DNA of 64,000 nucleotides from Nemertoderma westbladi (lineage: Eukaryota; Xenacoelomorpha; Nemertodermatida; Nemertodermatidae): contig JAUCBJ010007938.1 in assembly GCA_032718475.1 (NCBI GenBank), positions 1-64,000 on the forward strand, in the 5' to 3' direction. The position numbers and the translations under genes are program-made. The notes below the pieces were generated by a model. It worked only from the letters and a program-made list of their open reading frames with translations. It was not told the DNA's origin and did not search any database. Shown here one piece after another: positions 30,445 to 44,400 of this stretch (positions are counted from its first letter, which is position 1; every line of letters starts with the position of its first letter).

Positions 30445-32494
30445 TAAATCAGCATGCATTCTTAACATTCCTGGGAGACTTTAATGCAAGTCTGCATCAA
30501 TCACCTACATCGCCCTGGGTCTATAGCAATAGTGTTAACCGAAATTCTGTCCATCTTCAGGATTTTATCTCTGGAAATGGATTGTTTTCGGCTGGAACCC
30601 AGTTCAAGAAGCGAACTGGAAAGCTATGGACTCATAGTGGACCCAGTGGTCACAAGTCCCAGATAGACCATATTCTGTTTCGTAGGAAATACAGGAGCTC
30701 TATACAAGACTGTAATGCATTTACACTTCGACCCTTCTCCAGTGATCACCGCCTTATTGTGGCCAAGGTAAGACTTAGTCTGCGTGCTAGCAGAACAACG
30801 AAATCTGCCTTGCCGCGGCATGACTGGTCCTCTCTGTTGCAACAGCCAAGTGTGAGATCCAGCTTCACACTACAGCTGAGCAACAGGTATGAGGTTCTTG
30901 CCTTTGAGGCGGCAGATCACTGTGAGGGCTATACTGCCTTCACAGAAGCAGTTAAGTTAGAAGCTGCAGAAACAGTTCCTGTATACCCTCGAAACAGGAA
31001 AAGGGCCCCCTGGACTGACAACAAAATCCAGAAGTGCCGAAATGACCTATATAAGGCGCAGAAAGAGTCCCGACTCAAACAGACTACAGCGGCCAAGAAT
31101 GCAGTTAAGGCTGCATCTAGGTCCCTGAACAGGCAGTACTCAGTTAATCTACAGGAGCTAATAAACCCACAGGTTGATGCCATCAATGATGCTGACGACA
31201 GCAGGCAATCATCCCAGGCATGGAAATCGATCAACTTGCTTACTGGGCGGAAAAGCCAACCAACCACCAAGGTTAAGGCTGAATCACCAGCCGATCGCCT
31301 CAATGGTTGGAAGGCCCACTTTGAAAAGCTCCTCAATAATCAATCCTCTTCAAGGCCTTTGATTCAGTCTCTCGCTCACGTATGTTCAGCATACTTTCAT
31401 TATATGGGATTCCTGATGAAATTATTGCAGCAATCAGATCAGTATATGATGGTTCGACAACATTTGTGTCTACTGTTGACGGTGACACAGAACCATTTGA
31501 AGTGTTATGGGGCGTCCTCCAAGGAGACACACTTGCACCATTCTTGTTCATTATTGTGGTTGACTATGTTCTACGCATGTCCTTAGATCATTATAATGAT
31601 GATGGGGTGATGATAACTCCACCTACTGGCTCCAGAAGTCGAGGAAATCCTGCCAAGTACCTAACTGATCTAGACTTTGCTGATGACTTAGGAGTACTCT
31701 CAGAATCATTAGAGGGAGCCCAACGGCTCCTCAGCTCATTAGAACATGCTGCTTCTAGTGTTGGTCTTTTTATTAACACCAGAAAGACCAAAATTCTGAC
31801 AGTTAACTTTGAAAGTCCTCAGCAAGTCTGTGATCGGATGAGCATAAGCTCAAAGGATGGTATGCTTGAGCATGTGGACGACTTCTGTTACCTGGGATCA
31901 TGGATCCGGAAGTCAGGTGAGGACCTTCGAATACGTAAGGGAAAGGCATGGGCAGCCTTGAATAGGCTTTCCAGGATTTGGAAGTCACCGAGAATTAATC
32001 GGAAACTTAAGGTCCGATTATTTAGAGCAGCAGTAGTTCCAGTACTCCTCTACGGGAGTCCATGCTGGGCTCTAACTGCTGAGGACACCAAATCTCTGGA
32101 TGGCACATTCACAAGAATGCTACGCCGGGTTCATTGTGTCAAGTACAATGCACACATCTCCAACCAGACACTATATAACATTGGAGGTGTCCCATTGGTT
32201 CCCCCAAGCTTGACACTAGAACAAAATCGCCTCCGCTTTGCAGGACATTGCTTTCGCCGTGAGGACCAGCCAGTGCATAATCTTGTACTTTGGCAGCCTC
32301 ATGGAGTGAATAAGCATGGTGGACAGCCCATGACTTTCTTGAGACGCATCTTAAAGGACACTGGCCTTAAAGATGCGGATGATCTAGCAAATGTCATGGG
32401 TGATAGGGAGTTGTGGCGGTGCAATTTTGTTGACAAGCCGGCACAGCATTCTTAAAAATGCAGCTGCAATGCAGCATGCCGATCCTAGTAGTAG
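30445..32494 (+). mobile_element. RTE-type retrotransposon copy, 5' truncated and internally deleted
   Basis: It is nearly identical to the copy at 50859-53563 over its length. It starts inside the endonuclease (ATCAGCATGCATTC) and ends with GCATGCCGATCCTAGTAGTAG at 32494. About 510 bp covering the N-terminal half of the RT is missing at about 31342. A (TAG)n 3' tail is typical of this family. The tail directly abuts the 28-30-bp array, and no clear target duplication is seen. Confidence 0.9.
30450..32455 (+). pseudogene. RTE endonuclease-RT pseudogene
   Basis: The first part (to about 31340) holds the C-terminal endonuclease (LGDFNAS, SQIDHIL, SSDHRLIV) and the basic linker. After the deletion the RT resumes at FKAFDSVSRSR, then GVLQGDTLAPFLF, the catalytic LDFADD, LFINTRKTK, and the C-terminal domain with AGHCFRREDQ and ending DKPAQHS. 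The catalytic box is FADD with both aspartates present, unlike the copy at 50859-53563, where it is FADV. The deletion breaks the frame. Confidence 0.88.
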
Positions 32495-35400
32495 TGAGTA
32501 GAATAAATAACCCACTAGGTAGTTGAGTAGAATAAATAACCCACCTGGTAGTTGGGTAGAATAAATAACCCACCAGGTAGTTGGGTAGAATAAATAACCC
32601 ACTAGGTAGTTGGGTAGAATAAATACCCACCTGGTAGTTGGGTAGAATAAATAACCCACCAGGTAGTTGAGTAGAATGAATAACCCACCTGGTAGTTGAG
32701 TAGAATAAATAACCCACCTGGTAGTTGAGTAGAATAAATAACCACCTGGTAGTTGGTAGAATAAATAACCCACCAGGTAGTTGGGTAGAATAAATAACCC
32801 ACCTGGTAGTTGGGTAGAATAAATAACCCATCTGGTAGTTGGGTAGAATAAATAACCCACCTGGTAGTTGGGTAGAATAAATAACCCATCTGGTAGTTGG
32901 GTAGAATAAATAACCCACCAGGTAGTTGAGTAGAATAGTAGAATAAATAACCCACCAGGTAGTTGGGTAGAATAAATAACCCACATGGTAGTTGGGTAGA
33001 ATAAATAACCCACCTGGAAGTTGGGTAGAATAAATAACCCATTAGGTAGTTGAGTAGAATAAATAACCCACCAGGTAGTTGGGTAGAATAAATAACCCAT
33101 TAGGTAGTTGAGTAGAATAAATAACCCACCAGGTAGTTGGGTAGAATAAATAACCCACATGGTAGTTGGGTAGAATAAATAACCCACCTGGTAGTTGGGT
33201 AGAATAAATAACCCATCTGGTAGTTGGGTTGAATAAATAACCTAACCAGGTAGTTGGGCAGAATAAATAACCTAACCAGGTAGTTGGGTAGAATAAATAA
33301 CCCACCTGGTAGTTGGGTAGAATAAATAACCCACCTGGAATTTGGGTAGAATAAATAACCTAACCAGGTAGTTGGGTAGAATAAATAACCTAACCAGGTA
33401 GTTGGGTAGAATAAATAACCCACATGGTAGTTGGGTAGAATAAATAACCCACATGGTAGTTGGGTGGAATAAATAACCTAACCAGGTAGTTGGGCAGAAT
33501 AAATAACCCACCAGGTAGTTGGGTAGAATAAATAACCCACCAGGTAGTTGAGTAGAATGAATAACCCACCTGGTAGTTGGGTAGAATAAATAACCCACCT
33601 GGTAGTTGGGTAGAATAAATAACCTAACCAGGTAGTTGGGTAGAATAAATAACCCACCTGGTAGTTGGGTAGAATAAATAACCCACCTGTTAGTTGGGTA
33701 GAATAAATAACCCACCTGGTAGTTGGGTAGAATAAATAACCACCTGGTAGTTGGGCAGAATAAATAACCCACCAGGTAGTTGAGTAGAATAAATAACCCA
33801 CCTGGAAGTTGGGTAGAATAAATAACCTAACCAGGTAGTTGGGTAGAATAAATAACCCACTAGGTAGTTGGGTAGAATAAATAACCCACCTGGTAGTTGG
33901 GTAGAATAAATAACCTAACCAGGTAGTTGGGTAGAATAAATAACCTAACCAGGTAGTTGGGTAGAATAAATAACCCACTAGGTAGTTGGGTAGAATAAAT
34001 AACCCACTAGGTAGTTGGGTAGAATAAATAACCCACCTGGTAGTTGGGTAGAATAAATAACCTAACCAGGTAGTTGGGTAGAATAAATAACCTAACCAGG
34101 TAGTTGGGTAGAATAAATAACCCACATGGTAGTTGGGTAGAATAAATAACCCACATGGTAGTTGGGTGGAATAAATAACCTAACCAGGTAGTTGGGCAGA
34201 ATAAATAACCCACTAGGTAGTTGGGTAGAATAAATAACCCACTAGGTAGTTGGGTAGAATAAATAACCCACCTGGTAGTTGGGTAGAATAAATAACCTAA
34301 CCAGGTAGTTGGGTAGAATAAATAACCTAACCAGGTAGTTGGGTAGAATAAATAACCCACATGGTAGTTGGGTAGAATAAATAACCCACATGGTAGTTGG
34401 GTGGAATAAATAACCTAACCAGGTAGTTGGGTAGAATAAATAACCTAACCAGGTAGTTGGGTAGAATAAATAACCCACCTGGTAGTTGGGTAGAATAAAT
34501 AACCTAACCAGGTAGTTGGGTAGAATAAATAACCCACCTGGTAGTTGGGTAGAATAAATAACCCACCTGGTAGTTGGGTAGAATAAATAACCCACCTGGT
34601 AGTTGGGTAGAATAAATAAACCACCTGGTAGTTGGGCAGAATAAATAACCCACCAGGTAGTTGAGTAGAATAAATAACCCACCTGGAAGTTGGGTAGAAT
34701 AAATAACCTAACCAGGTAGTTGGGTAGAATAAATAACCCACTAGGTAGTTGGGTAGAATAAATAACCCACCTGGTAGTTGGGTAGAATAAATAACCTAAC
34801 CAGGTAGTTGGGTAGAATAAATAACCTAACCAGGTAGTTGGGTAGAATAAATAACCCACTAGGTAGTTGGGTAGAATAAATAACCCACTAGGTAGTTGGG
34901 TAGAATAAATAACCCACCTGGTAGTTGGGTAGAATAAATAACCTAACCAGGTAGTTGGGTAGAATAAATAACCTAACCAGGTAGTTGGGTAGAATAAATA
35001 ACCCACTAGGTAGTTGGGTAGAATAAATAACCCACCTGGAAGTTGGGTAGAATAAATAACTTAACCAGGTAGTTGGGTAGAATAAATAACCCACATGGTA
35101 GTTGGGTAGAATAAATAACCCACCTGGTAGTTTGGTAGAATAAATAACCTAACCAGGTAGTTGGGCAGAATAAATAACCCACCTGGAAGTTGGGTAGAAT
35201 AAATAACCCACATGGTAGTTGGGTGGAATAAATAACCTAACCAGGTAGTTGGGCAGAATAAATAACCCACCAGGTAGTTGGGTAGAATAAATAACCCACC
35301 AGGTAGTTGAGTAGAATGAATAACCCACCTGGTAGTTGGGTAGAATAAATAACCCACCTGGTAGTTTGGTAGAATAAATAACCTAACCAGGTAGTTGGGC

Positions 35401-38400
35401 AGAATAAATAACCCACCTGGTAGTTGGGTAGAATAAATAACCACCTGGTAGTTGGTAGAATAAATAACCCACCTGGTAGTTGGGTAGAATAAATAACCCA
35501 CATGGTAGTTGGGTAGAATAAATAACCACCTGGTAGTTGGGCAGAATAAATAACCCACCAGGTAGTTGAGTAGAATGAATAACCCACCTGGAAGTTGGGT
35601 AGAATAAATAACCTAACCAGGTAGTTGGGTAGAATAAATAACCTAACCAGGTAGTTGGGTAGAATAAATAACCCACATGGTAGTTGGGTAGAATAAATAA
35701 CCACCTGGTAGTTTGGTAGAATAAATAACCTAACCAGGTAGTTGGGTAGAATAAATAACCCACATGGTAGTTGGGTAGAATAAATAACCCACATGGTAGT
35801 TGGGTAGAATAAATAACCCACATGGTAGTTGGGTGGAATAAATAACCTAACCAGGTAGTTGGGCAGAATAAATAACCCACCAGGTAGTTGGGTAGAATAA
35901 ATAACCCACCAGGTAGTTGAGTAGAATGAATAACCCACCTGGTAGTTGGGTAGAATAAATAACCCACCTGGTAGTTGGGTAGAATAAATAACCTAACCAG
36001 GTAGTTGGGTAGAATAAATAACCCACCTGGTAGTTGGGTAGAATAAATAACCTAACCAGGTAGTTGGGTAGAATAAATAACCCACATGGTAGTTGGGTAG
36101 AATAAATAACCCACATGGTAGTTGGGTAGAATAAATAACCACCTGGTAGTTGGGCAGAATAAATAACCCACCAGGTAGTTGAGTAGAATAAATAACCCAC
36201 CTGGAAGTTGGGTAGAATAAATAACCTAACCAGGTAGTTGGGTAGAATAAATAACCTAACCAGGTAGTTGGGTAGAATAAATAACCCACATGGTAGTTGG
36301 GTAGAATAAATAACCCACCTGGTAGTTTGGTAGAATAAATAACCTAACCAGGTAGTTGGGCAGAATAAATAACCCACCTGGAAGTTGGGTAGAATAAATA
36401 ACCTAACCAGGTAGTTGGGTAGAATAAATAACCCACATGGTAGTTGGGTAGAATAAATAACCCACATGGTAGTTGGGTGGAATAAATAACCTAACCAGGT
36501 AGTTGGGCAGAATAAATAACCCACCAGGTAGTTGGGTAGAATAAATAACCCACCAGGTAGTTGAGTAGAATGAATAACCCACCTGGTAGTTGGGTAGAAT
36601 AAATAACCCACCTGGTAGTTGGGTAGAATAAATAACCCACCAGGTAGTTGAGTAGAATGAATAACCCACCTGGTAGTTGGGTAGAATAAATAACCCACCT
36701 GGTAGTTGGGTAGAATAAATAACCTAACCAGGTAGTTGGGTAGAATAAATAACCCACCTGGTAGTTGGGTAGAATAAATAACCCACCTGTTAGTTGGGTA
36801 GAATAAATAACCCACCTGGTAGTTGGGTAGAATAAATAACCACCTGGTAGTTGGGCAGAATAAATAACCCACCAGGTAGTTGAGTAGAATAAATAACCCA
36901 CCTGGAAGTTGGGTAGAATAAATAACCTAACCAGGTAGTTGGGTAGAATAAATAACCCACTAGGTAGTTGGGTAGAATAAATAACCCACCTGGTAGTTGG
37001 GTAGAATAAATAACCTAACCAGGTAGTTGGGTAGAATAAATAACCTAACCAGGTAGTTGGGTAGAATAAATAACCCACTAGGTAGTTGGGTAGAATAAAT
37101 AACCCACTAGGTAGTTGGGTAGAATAAATAACCCACCTGGTAGTTGGGTAGAATAAATAACCTAACCAGGTAGTTGGGTAGAATAAATAACCTAACCAGG
37201 TAGTTGGGTAGAATAAATAACCCACATGGTAGTTGGGTAGAATAAATAACCCACATGGTAGTTGGGTGGAATAAATAACCTAACCAGGTAGTTGGGCAGA
37301 ATAAATAACCCACTAGGTAGTTGGGTAGAATAAATAACCCACTAGGTAGTTGGGTAGAATAAATAACCCACCTGGTAGTTGGGTAGAATAAATAACCTAA
37401 CCAGGTAGTTGGGTAGAATAAATAACCTAACCAGGTAGTTGGGTAGAATAAATAACCCACATGGTAGTTGGGTAGAATAAATAACCCACATGGTAGTTGG
37501 GTGGAATAAATAACCTAACCAGGTAGTTGGGTAGAATAAATAACCTAACCAGGTAGTTGGGTAGAATAAATAACCCACCTGGTAGTTGGGTAGAATAAAT
37601 AACCTAACCAGGTAGTTGGGTAGAATAAATAACCCACCTGGTAGTTGGGTAGAATAAATAACCCACCTGGTAGTTGGGTAGAATAAATAACCCACCTGGT
37701 AGTTGGGTAGAATAAATAACCACCTGGTAGTTGGGCAGAATAAATAACCCACCAGGTAGTTGAGTAGAATAAATAACCCACCTGGAAGTTGGGTAGAATA
37801 AATAACCTAACCAGGTAGTTGGGTAGAATAAATAACCCACTAGGTAGTTGGGTAGAATAAATAACCCACCTGGTAGTTGGGTAGAATAAATAACCTAACC
37901 AGGTAGTTGGGTAGAATAAATAACCTAACCAGGTAGTTGGGTAGAATAAATAACCCACTAGGTAGTTGGGTAGAATAAATAACCCACTAGGTAGTTGGGT
38001 AGAATAAATAACCCACCTGGTAGTTGGGTAGAATAAATAACCTAACCAGGTAGTTGGGTAGAATAAATAACCTAACCAGGTAGTTGGGTAGAATAAATAA
38101 CCCACTAGGTAGTTGGGTAGAATAAATAACCCTCCTGGAAGTTGGGTAGAATAAATAACCTAACCAGGTAGTTGGGTAGAATAAATAACCCACATGGTAG
38201 TTGGGTAGAATAAATAACCCACCTGGTAGTTTGGTAGAATAAATAACCTAACCAGGTAGTTGGGCAGAATAAATAACCCACCTGGAAGTTGGGTAGAATA
38301 AATAACCCACATGGTAGTTGGGTGGAATAAATAACCTAACCAGGTAGTTGGGCAGAATAAATAACCCACCAGGTAGTTGGGTAGAATAAATAACCCACCA

Positions 38401-41400
38401 GGTAGTTGAGTAGAATGAATAACCCACCTGGTAGTTGGGTAGAATAAATAACCCACCTGGTAGTTTGGTAGAATAAATAACCTAACCAGGTAGTTGGGCA
38501 GAATAAATAACCCACCTGGTAGTTGGGTAGAATAAATAACCACCTGGTAGTTGGTAGAATAAATAACCCACCTGGTAGTTGGGTAGAATAAATAACCCAC
38601 ATGGTAGTTGGGTAGAATAAATAACCACCTGGTAGTTGGGCAGAATAAATAACCCACCAGGTAGTTGAGTAGAATAAATAACCCACCTGGAAGTTGGGTA
38701 GAATAAATAACCTAACCAGGTAGTTGGGTAGAATAAATAACCTAACCAGGTAGTTGGGTAGAATAAATAACCCACATGGTAGTTGGGTAGAATAAATAAC
38801 CACCTGGTAGTTTGGTAGAATAAATAAACTAACCAGGTAGTTGGGTAGAATAAATAACCCACATGGTAGTTGGGTAGAATAAATAACCCACATGGTAGTT
38901 GGGTGGAATAAATAACCTAACCAGGTAGTTGGGCAGAATAAATAACCCACCAGGTAGTTGGGTAGAATAAATAACCCACCAGGTAGTTGAGTAGAATGAA
39001 TAACCCACCTGGTAGTTGGGTAGAATAAATAACCCACCTGGTAGTTGGGTAGAATAAATAACCTAACCAGGTAGTTGGGTAGAATAAATAACCCACCTGG
39101 TAGTTGGGTAGAATAAATAACCTAACCAGGTAGTTGGGTAGAATAAATAACCCACATGGTAGTTGGGTAGAATAAATAACCCACATGGTAGTTGGGTAGA
39201 ATAAATAACCACCTGGTAGTTGGGCAGAATAAATAACCCACCAGGTAGTTGAGTAGAATAAATAACCCACCTGGAAGTTGGGTAGAATAAATAACCTAAC
39301 CAGGTAGTTGGGTAGAATAAATAACCTAACCAGGTAGTTGGGTAGAATAAATAACCCACATGGTAGTTGGGTAGAATAAATAACCCACCTGGTAGTTTGG
39401 TAGAATAAATAACCTAACCAGGTAGTTGGGCAGAATAAATAACCCACCTGGAAGTTGGGTAGAATAAATAACCTAACCAGGTAGTTGGGTAGAATAAATA
39501 ACCCACATGGTAGTTGGGTAGAATAAATAACCCACATGGTAGTTGGGTGGAATAAATAACCTAACCAGGTAGTTGGGCAGAATAAATAACCCACCAGGTA
39601 GTTGGGTAGAATAAATAACCCACCAGGTAGTTGAGTAGAATGAATAACCCACCTGGTAGTTGGGTAGAATAAATAACCCACCTGGTAATTGGGTAGAATA
39701 AATAACCTAACCAGGTAGTTGGGTAGAATAAATAACCCACCTGGTAGTTGGGTAGAATAAATAACCCACCTGGTAGTTGGGTAGAATAAATAACCCACCT
39801 GGTAGTTGGGTAGAATAAATAACCACCTGGTAGTTGGGCAGAATAAATAACCCACCAGGTAGTTGAGTAGAATAAATAACCTAACCAGGTAGTTGAGTAG
39901 AATAAATAACCCACCTGGAAGTTGGGTAGAATAAATAACCTAACCAGGTAGTTGGGTAGAATAAATAACCTAACCAGGTAGTTGGGTAGAATAAATAACC
40001 CACCTGGAAGTTGGGTAGAATAAATAACCTAACCAGGTAGTTGGGTAGAATAAATAACCTAACCAGGTAGTTGGGTAGAATAAATAACCCACATGGTAGT
40101 TGGGTAGAATAAATAACCTAACCAGGTAGTTGGGTAGAATAAATAACCCACCTGGAAGTTGGGTAGAATAAATAACCTAACCAGGTAGTTGGGTAGAATA
40201 AATAACCTAACCAGGTAGTTGGGTAGAATAAATAACCCACCTGGAAGTTGGGTAGAATAAATAACCTAACCAGGTAGTTGGGTAGAATAAATAACCTAAC
40301 CAGGTAGTTGGGTAGAATAAATAACCCACATGGTAGTTGGGTAGAATAAATAACCCACCTGGTAGTTGAGTAGAATAAATAACCCACCTGGTAGTTGGGT
40401 AGAATAAATAACCTAACCAGGTAGTTGGGTAGAATAAATAACCTAACCAGGTAGTTGGGTAGAATAAATAACCCACCTGGAAGTTGGGTAGAATAAATAA
40501 CCTAACCAGGTAGTTGGGTAGAATAAATAACCTAACCAGGTAATTGAGTAGAATAAATAACCTAACCAGGTAGTTGGGTAGAATAAATAACCTAACCAGG
40601 TAGTTGGGTAGAATAAATAACCCACCTGGTAGTTGGGCAGAATAAATAACCTAACCAGGTAGTTGAGTAGAATAAATAACCCACCTGGTAGTTGGGCAGA
40701 ATAAATAACCCACCTGGTAGTTGGGTAGAATAAATAACCTAACCAGGTAGTTGGGTAGAATAAATAACCCACATGGTAGTTGGGTAGAATAAATAACCCA
40801 CCTGGTAGTTGGGTAGAATAAATAACCCATCTGGTAGTTGGGTAGAATAAATAACCCACCTGGTAGTTGGGTAGAATAAATAACCCATCTGGTAGTTGGG
40901 TAGAATAAATAACCCACCAGGTAGTTGGGTAGAATAAATAACCCACCAGGTAGTTGAGTAGAATGAATAACCCACTAGGTAGTTGAGTAGAATAAATAAC
41001 CCACCTGGTAGTTGAGTAGAATAAATAACCACCTGGTAGTTGGTAGAATAAATAACCCACCAGGTAGTTGGGTAGAATAAATAACCCACCTGGTAGTTGG
41101 GTAGAATAAATAACCCACCAGGTAGTTGGGTAGAATAAATAACCCACATGGTAGTTGGGTAGAATAAATAACCCACCTGGAAGTTGGGTAGAATAAATAA
41201 CCCATTAGGTAGTTGAGTAGAATAAATAACCCACCAGGTAGTTGGGTAGAATAAATAACCCACATGGTAGTTGGGTAGAATAAATAACCCACCTGGTAGT
41301 TGGGTAGAATAAATAACCCATCTGGTAGTTGGGTTGAATAAATAACCTAACCAGGTAGTTGGGCAGAATAAATAACCTAACCAGGTAGTTGGGTAGAATA

Positions 41401-44400
41401 AATAACCCACCTGGTAGTTGGGTAGAATAAATAACCCACCTGGAATTTGGGTAGAATAAATAACCTAACCAGGTAGTTGGGTAGAATAAATAACCTAACC
41501 AGGTAGTTGGGTAGAATAAATAACCCACATGGTAGTTGGGTAGAATAAATAACCCACATGGTAGTTGGGTGGAATAAATAACCTAACCAGGTAGTTGGGC
41601 AGAATAAATAACCCACCAGGTAGTTGGGTAGAATAAATAACCCACCAGGTAGTTGAGTAGAATGAATAACCCACCTGGTAGTTGGGTAGAATAAATAACC
41701 CACCTGGTAGTTGGGTAGAATAAATAACCTAACCAGGTAGTTGGGTAGAATAAATAACCCACCTGGTAGTTGGGTAGAATAAATAACCCACCTGGTAGTT
41801 GGGTAGAATAAATAACCCACCTGGTAGTTGGGTAGAATAAATAACCACCTGGTAGTTGGGCAGAATAAATAACCCACCAGGTAGTTGAGTAGAATAAATA
41901 ACCCACCTGGAAGTTGGGTAGAATAAATAACCTAACCAGGTAGTTGGGTAGAATAAATAACCTAACCAGGTAGTTGGGTAGAATAAATAACCCACCTGGA
42001 AGTTGGGTAGAATAAATAACCTAACCAGGTAGTTGGGTAGAATAAATAACCTAACCAGGTAGTTGGGTAGAATAAATAACCCACATGGTAGTTGGGTAGA
42101 ATAAATAACCACCTGGTAGTTGGGCAGAATAAATAACCCACCAGGTAGTTGAGTAGAATAAATAACCCACCTGGAAGTTGGGTAGAATAAATAACCTAAC
42201 CAGGTAGTTGGGTAGAATAAATAACCCACTAGGTAGTTGGGTAGAATAAATAACCCACCTGGTAGTTGGGTAGAATAAATAACCTAACCAGGTAGTTGGG
42301 TAGAATAAATAACCTAACCAGGTAGTTGGGTAGAATAAATAACCCACTAGGTAGTTGGGTAGAATAAATAACCCACTAGGTAGTTGGGTAGAATAAATAA
42401 CCCACCTGGTAGTTGGGTAGAATAAATAACCTAACCAGGTAGTTGGGTAGAATAAATAACCTAACCAGGTAGTTGGGTAGAATAAATAACCCACATGGTA
42501 GTTGGGTAGAATAAATAACCCACATGGTAGTTGGGTGGAATAAATAACCTAACCAGGTAGTTGGGCAGAATAAATAACCCACTAGGTAGTTGGGTAGAAT
42601 AAATAACCCACTAGGTAGTTGGGTAGAATAAATAACCCACCTGGTAGTTGGGTAGAATAAATAACCTAACCAGGTAGTTGGGTAGAATAAATAACCTAAC
42701 CAGGTAGTTGGGTAGAATAAATAACCCACATGGTAGTTGGGTAGAATAAATAACCCACATGGTAGTTGGGTGGAATAAATAACCTAACCAGGTAGTTGGG
42801 TAGAATAAATAACCTAACCAGGTAGTTGGGTAGAATAAATAACCCACCTGGTAGTTGGGTAGAATAAATAACCTAACCAGGTAGTTGGGTAGAATAAATA
42901 ACCCACCTGGTAGTTGGGTAGAATAAATAACCCACCTGGTAGTTGGGTAGAATAAATAACCCACCTGGTAGTTGGGTAGAATAAATAACCACCTGGTAGT
43001 TGGGCAGAATAAATAACCCACCAGGTAGTTGAGTAGAATAAATAACCCACCTGGAAGTTGGGTAGAATAAATAACCTAACCAGGTAGTTGGGTAGAATAA
43101 ATAACCCACTAGGTAGTTGGGTAGAATAAATAACCCACCTGGTAGTTGGGTAGAATAAATAACCTAACCAGGTAGTTGGGTAGAATAAATAACCTAACCA
43201 GGTAGTTGGGTAGAATAAATAACCCACTAGGTAGTTGGGTAGAATAAATAACCCACTAGGTAGTTGGGTAGAATAAATAACCCACCTGGTAGTTGGGTAG
43301 AATAAATAACCTAACCAGGTAGTTGGGTAGAATAAATAACCTAACCAGGTAGTTGGGTAGAATAAATAACCCACTAGGTAGTTGGGTAGAATAAATAACC
43401 CTCCTGGAAGTTGGGTAGAATAAATAACCTAACCAGGTAGTTGGGTAGAATAAATAACCCACATGGTAGTTGGGTAGAATAAATAACCCACCTGGTAGTT
43501 TGGTAGAATAAATAACCTAACCAGGTAGTTGGGCAGAATAAATAACCCACCTGGAAGTTGGGTAGAATAAATAACCCACATGGTAGTTGGGTGGAATAAA
43601 TAACCTAACCAGGTAGTTGGGCAGAATAAATAACCCACCAGGTAGTTGGGTAGAATAAATAACCCACCAGGTAGTTGAGTAGAATGAATAACCCACCTGG
43701 TAGTTGGGTAGAATAAATAACCCACCTGGTAGTTTGGTAGAATAAATAACCTAACCAGGTAGTTGGGCAGAATAAATAACCCACCTGGTAGTTGGGTAGA
43801 ATAAATAACCACCTGGTAGTTGGTAGAATAAATAACCCACCTGGTAGTTGGGTAAAATAAATAACCCACATGGTAGTTGGGTAGAATAAATAACCACCTG
43901 GTAGTTGGGCAGAATAAATAACCCACCAGGTAGTTGAGTAGAATAAATAACCCACCTGGAAGTTGGGTAGAATAAATAACCTAACCAGGTAGTTGGGTAG
44001 AATAAATAACCTAACCAGGTAGTTGGGTAGAATAAATAACCCACATGGTAGTTGGGTAGAATAAATAACCACCTGGTAGTTTGGTAGAATAAATAAACTA
44101 ACCAGGTAGTTGGGTAGAATAAATAACCCACATGGTAGTTGGGTAGAATAAATAACCCACATGGTAGTTGGGTGGAATAAATAACCTAACCAGGTAGTTG
44201 GGCAGAATAAATAACCCACCAGGTAGTTGGGTAGAATAAATAACCCACCAGGTAGTTGAGTAGAATGAATAACCCACCTGGTAGTTGGGTAGAATAAATA
44301 ACCCACCTGGTAGTTGGGTAGAATAAATAACCTAACCAGGTAGTTGGGTAGAATAAATAACCCACCTGGTAGTTGGGTAGAATAAATAACCTAACCAGGT

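Noticed and set aside
30624-30842. Short minus frames in the RTE copies (MQQRGPVMPRQGRF...)
   Set aside because: Identical antisense shadows in both RTE copies.
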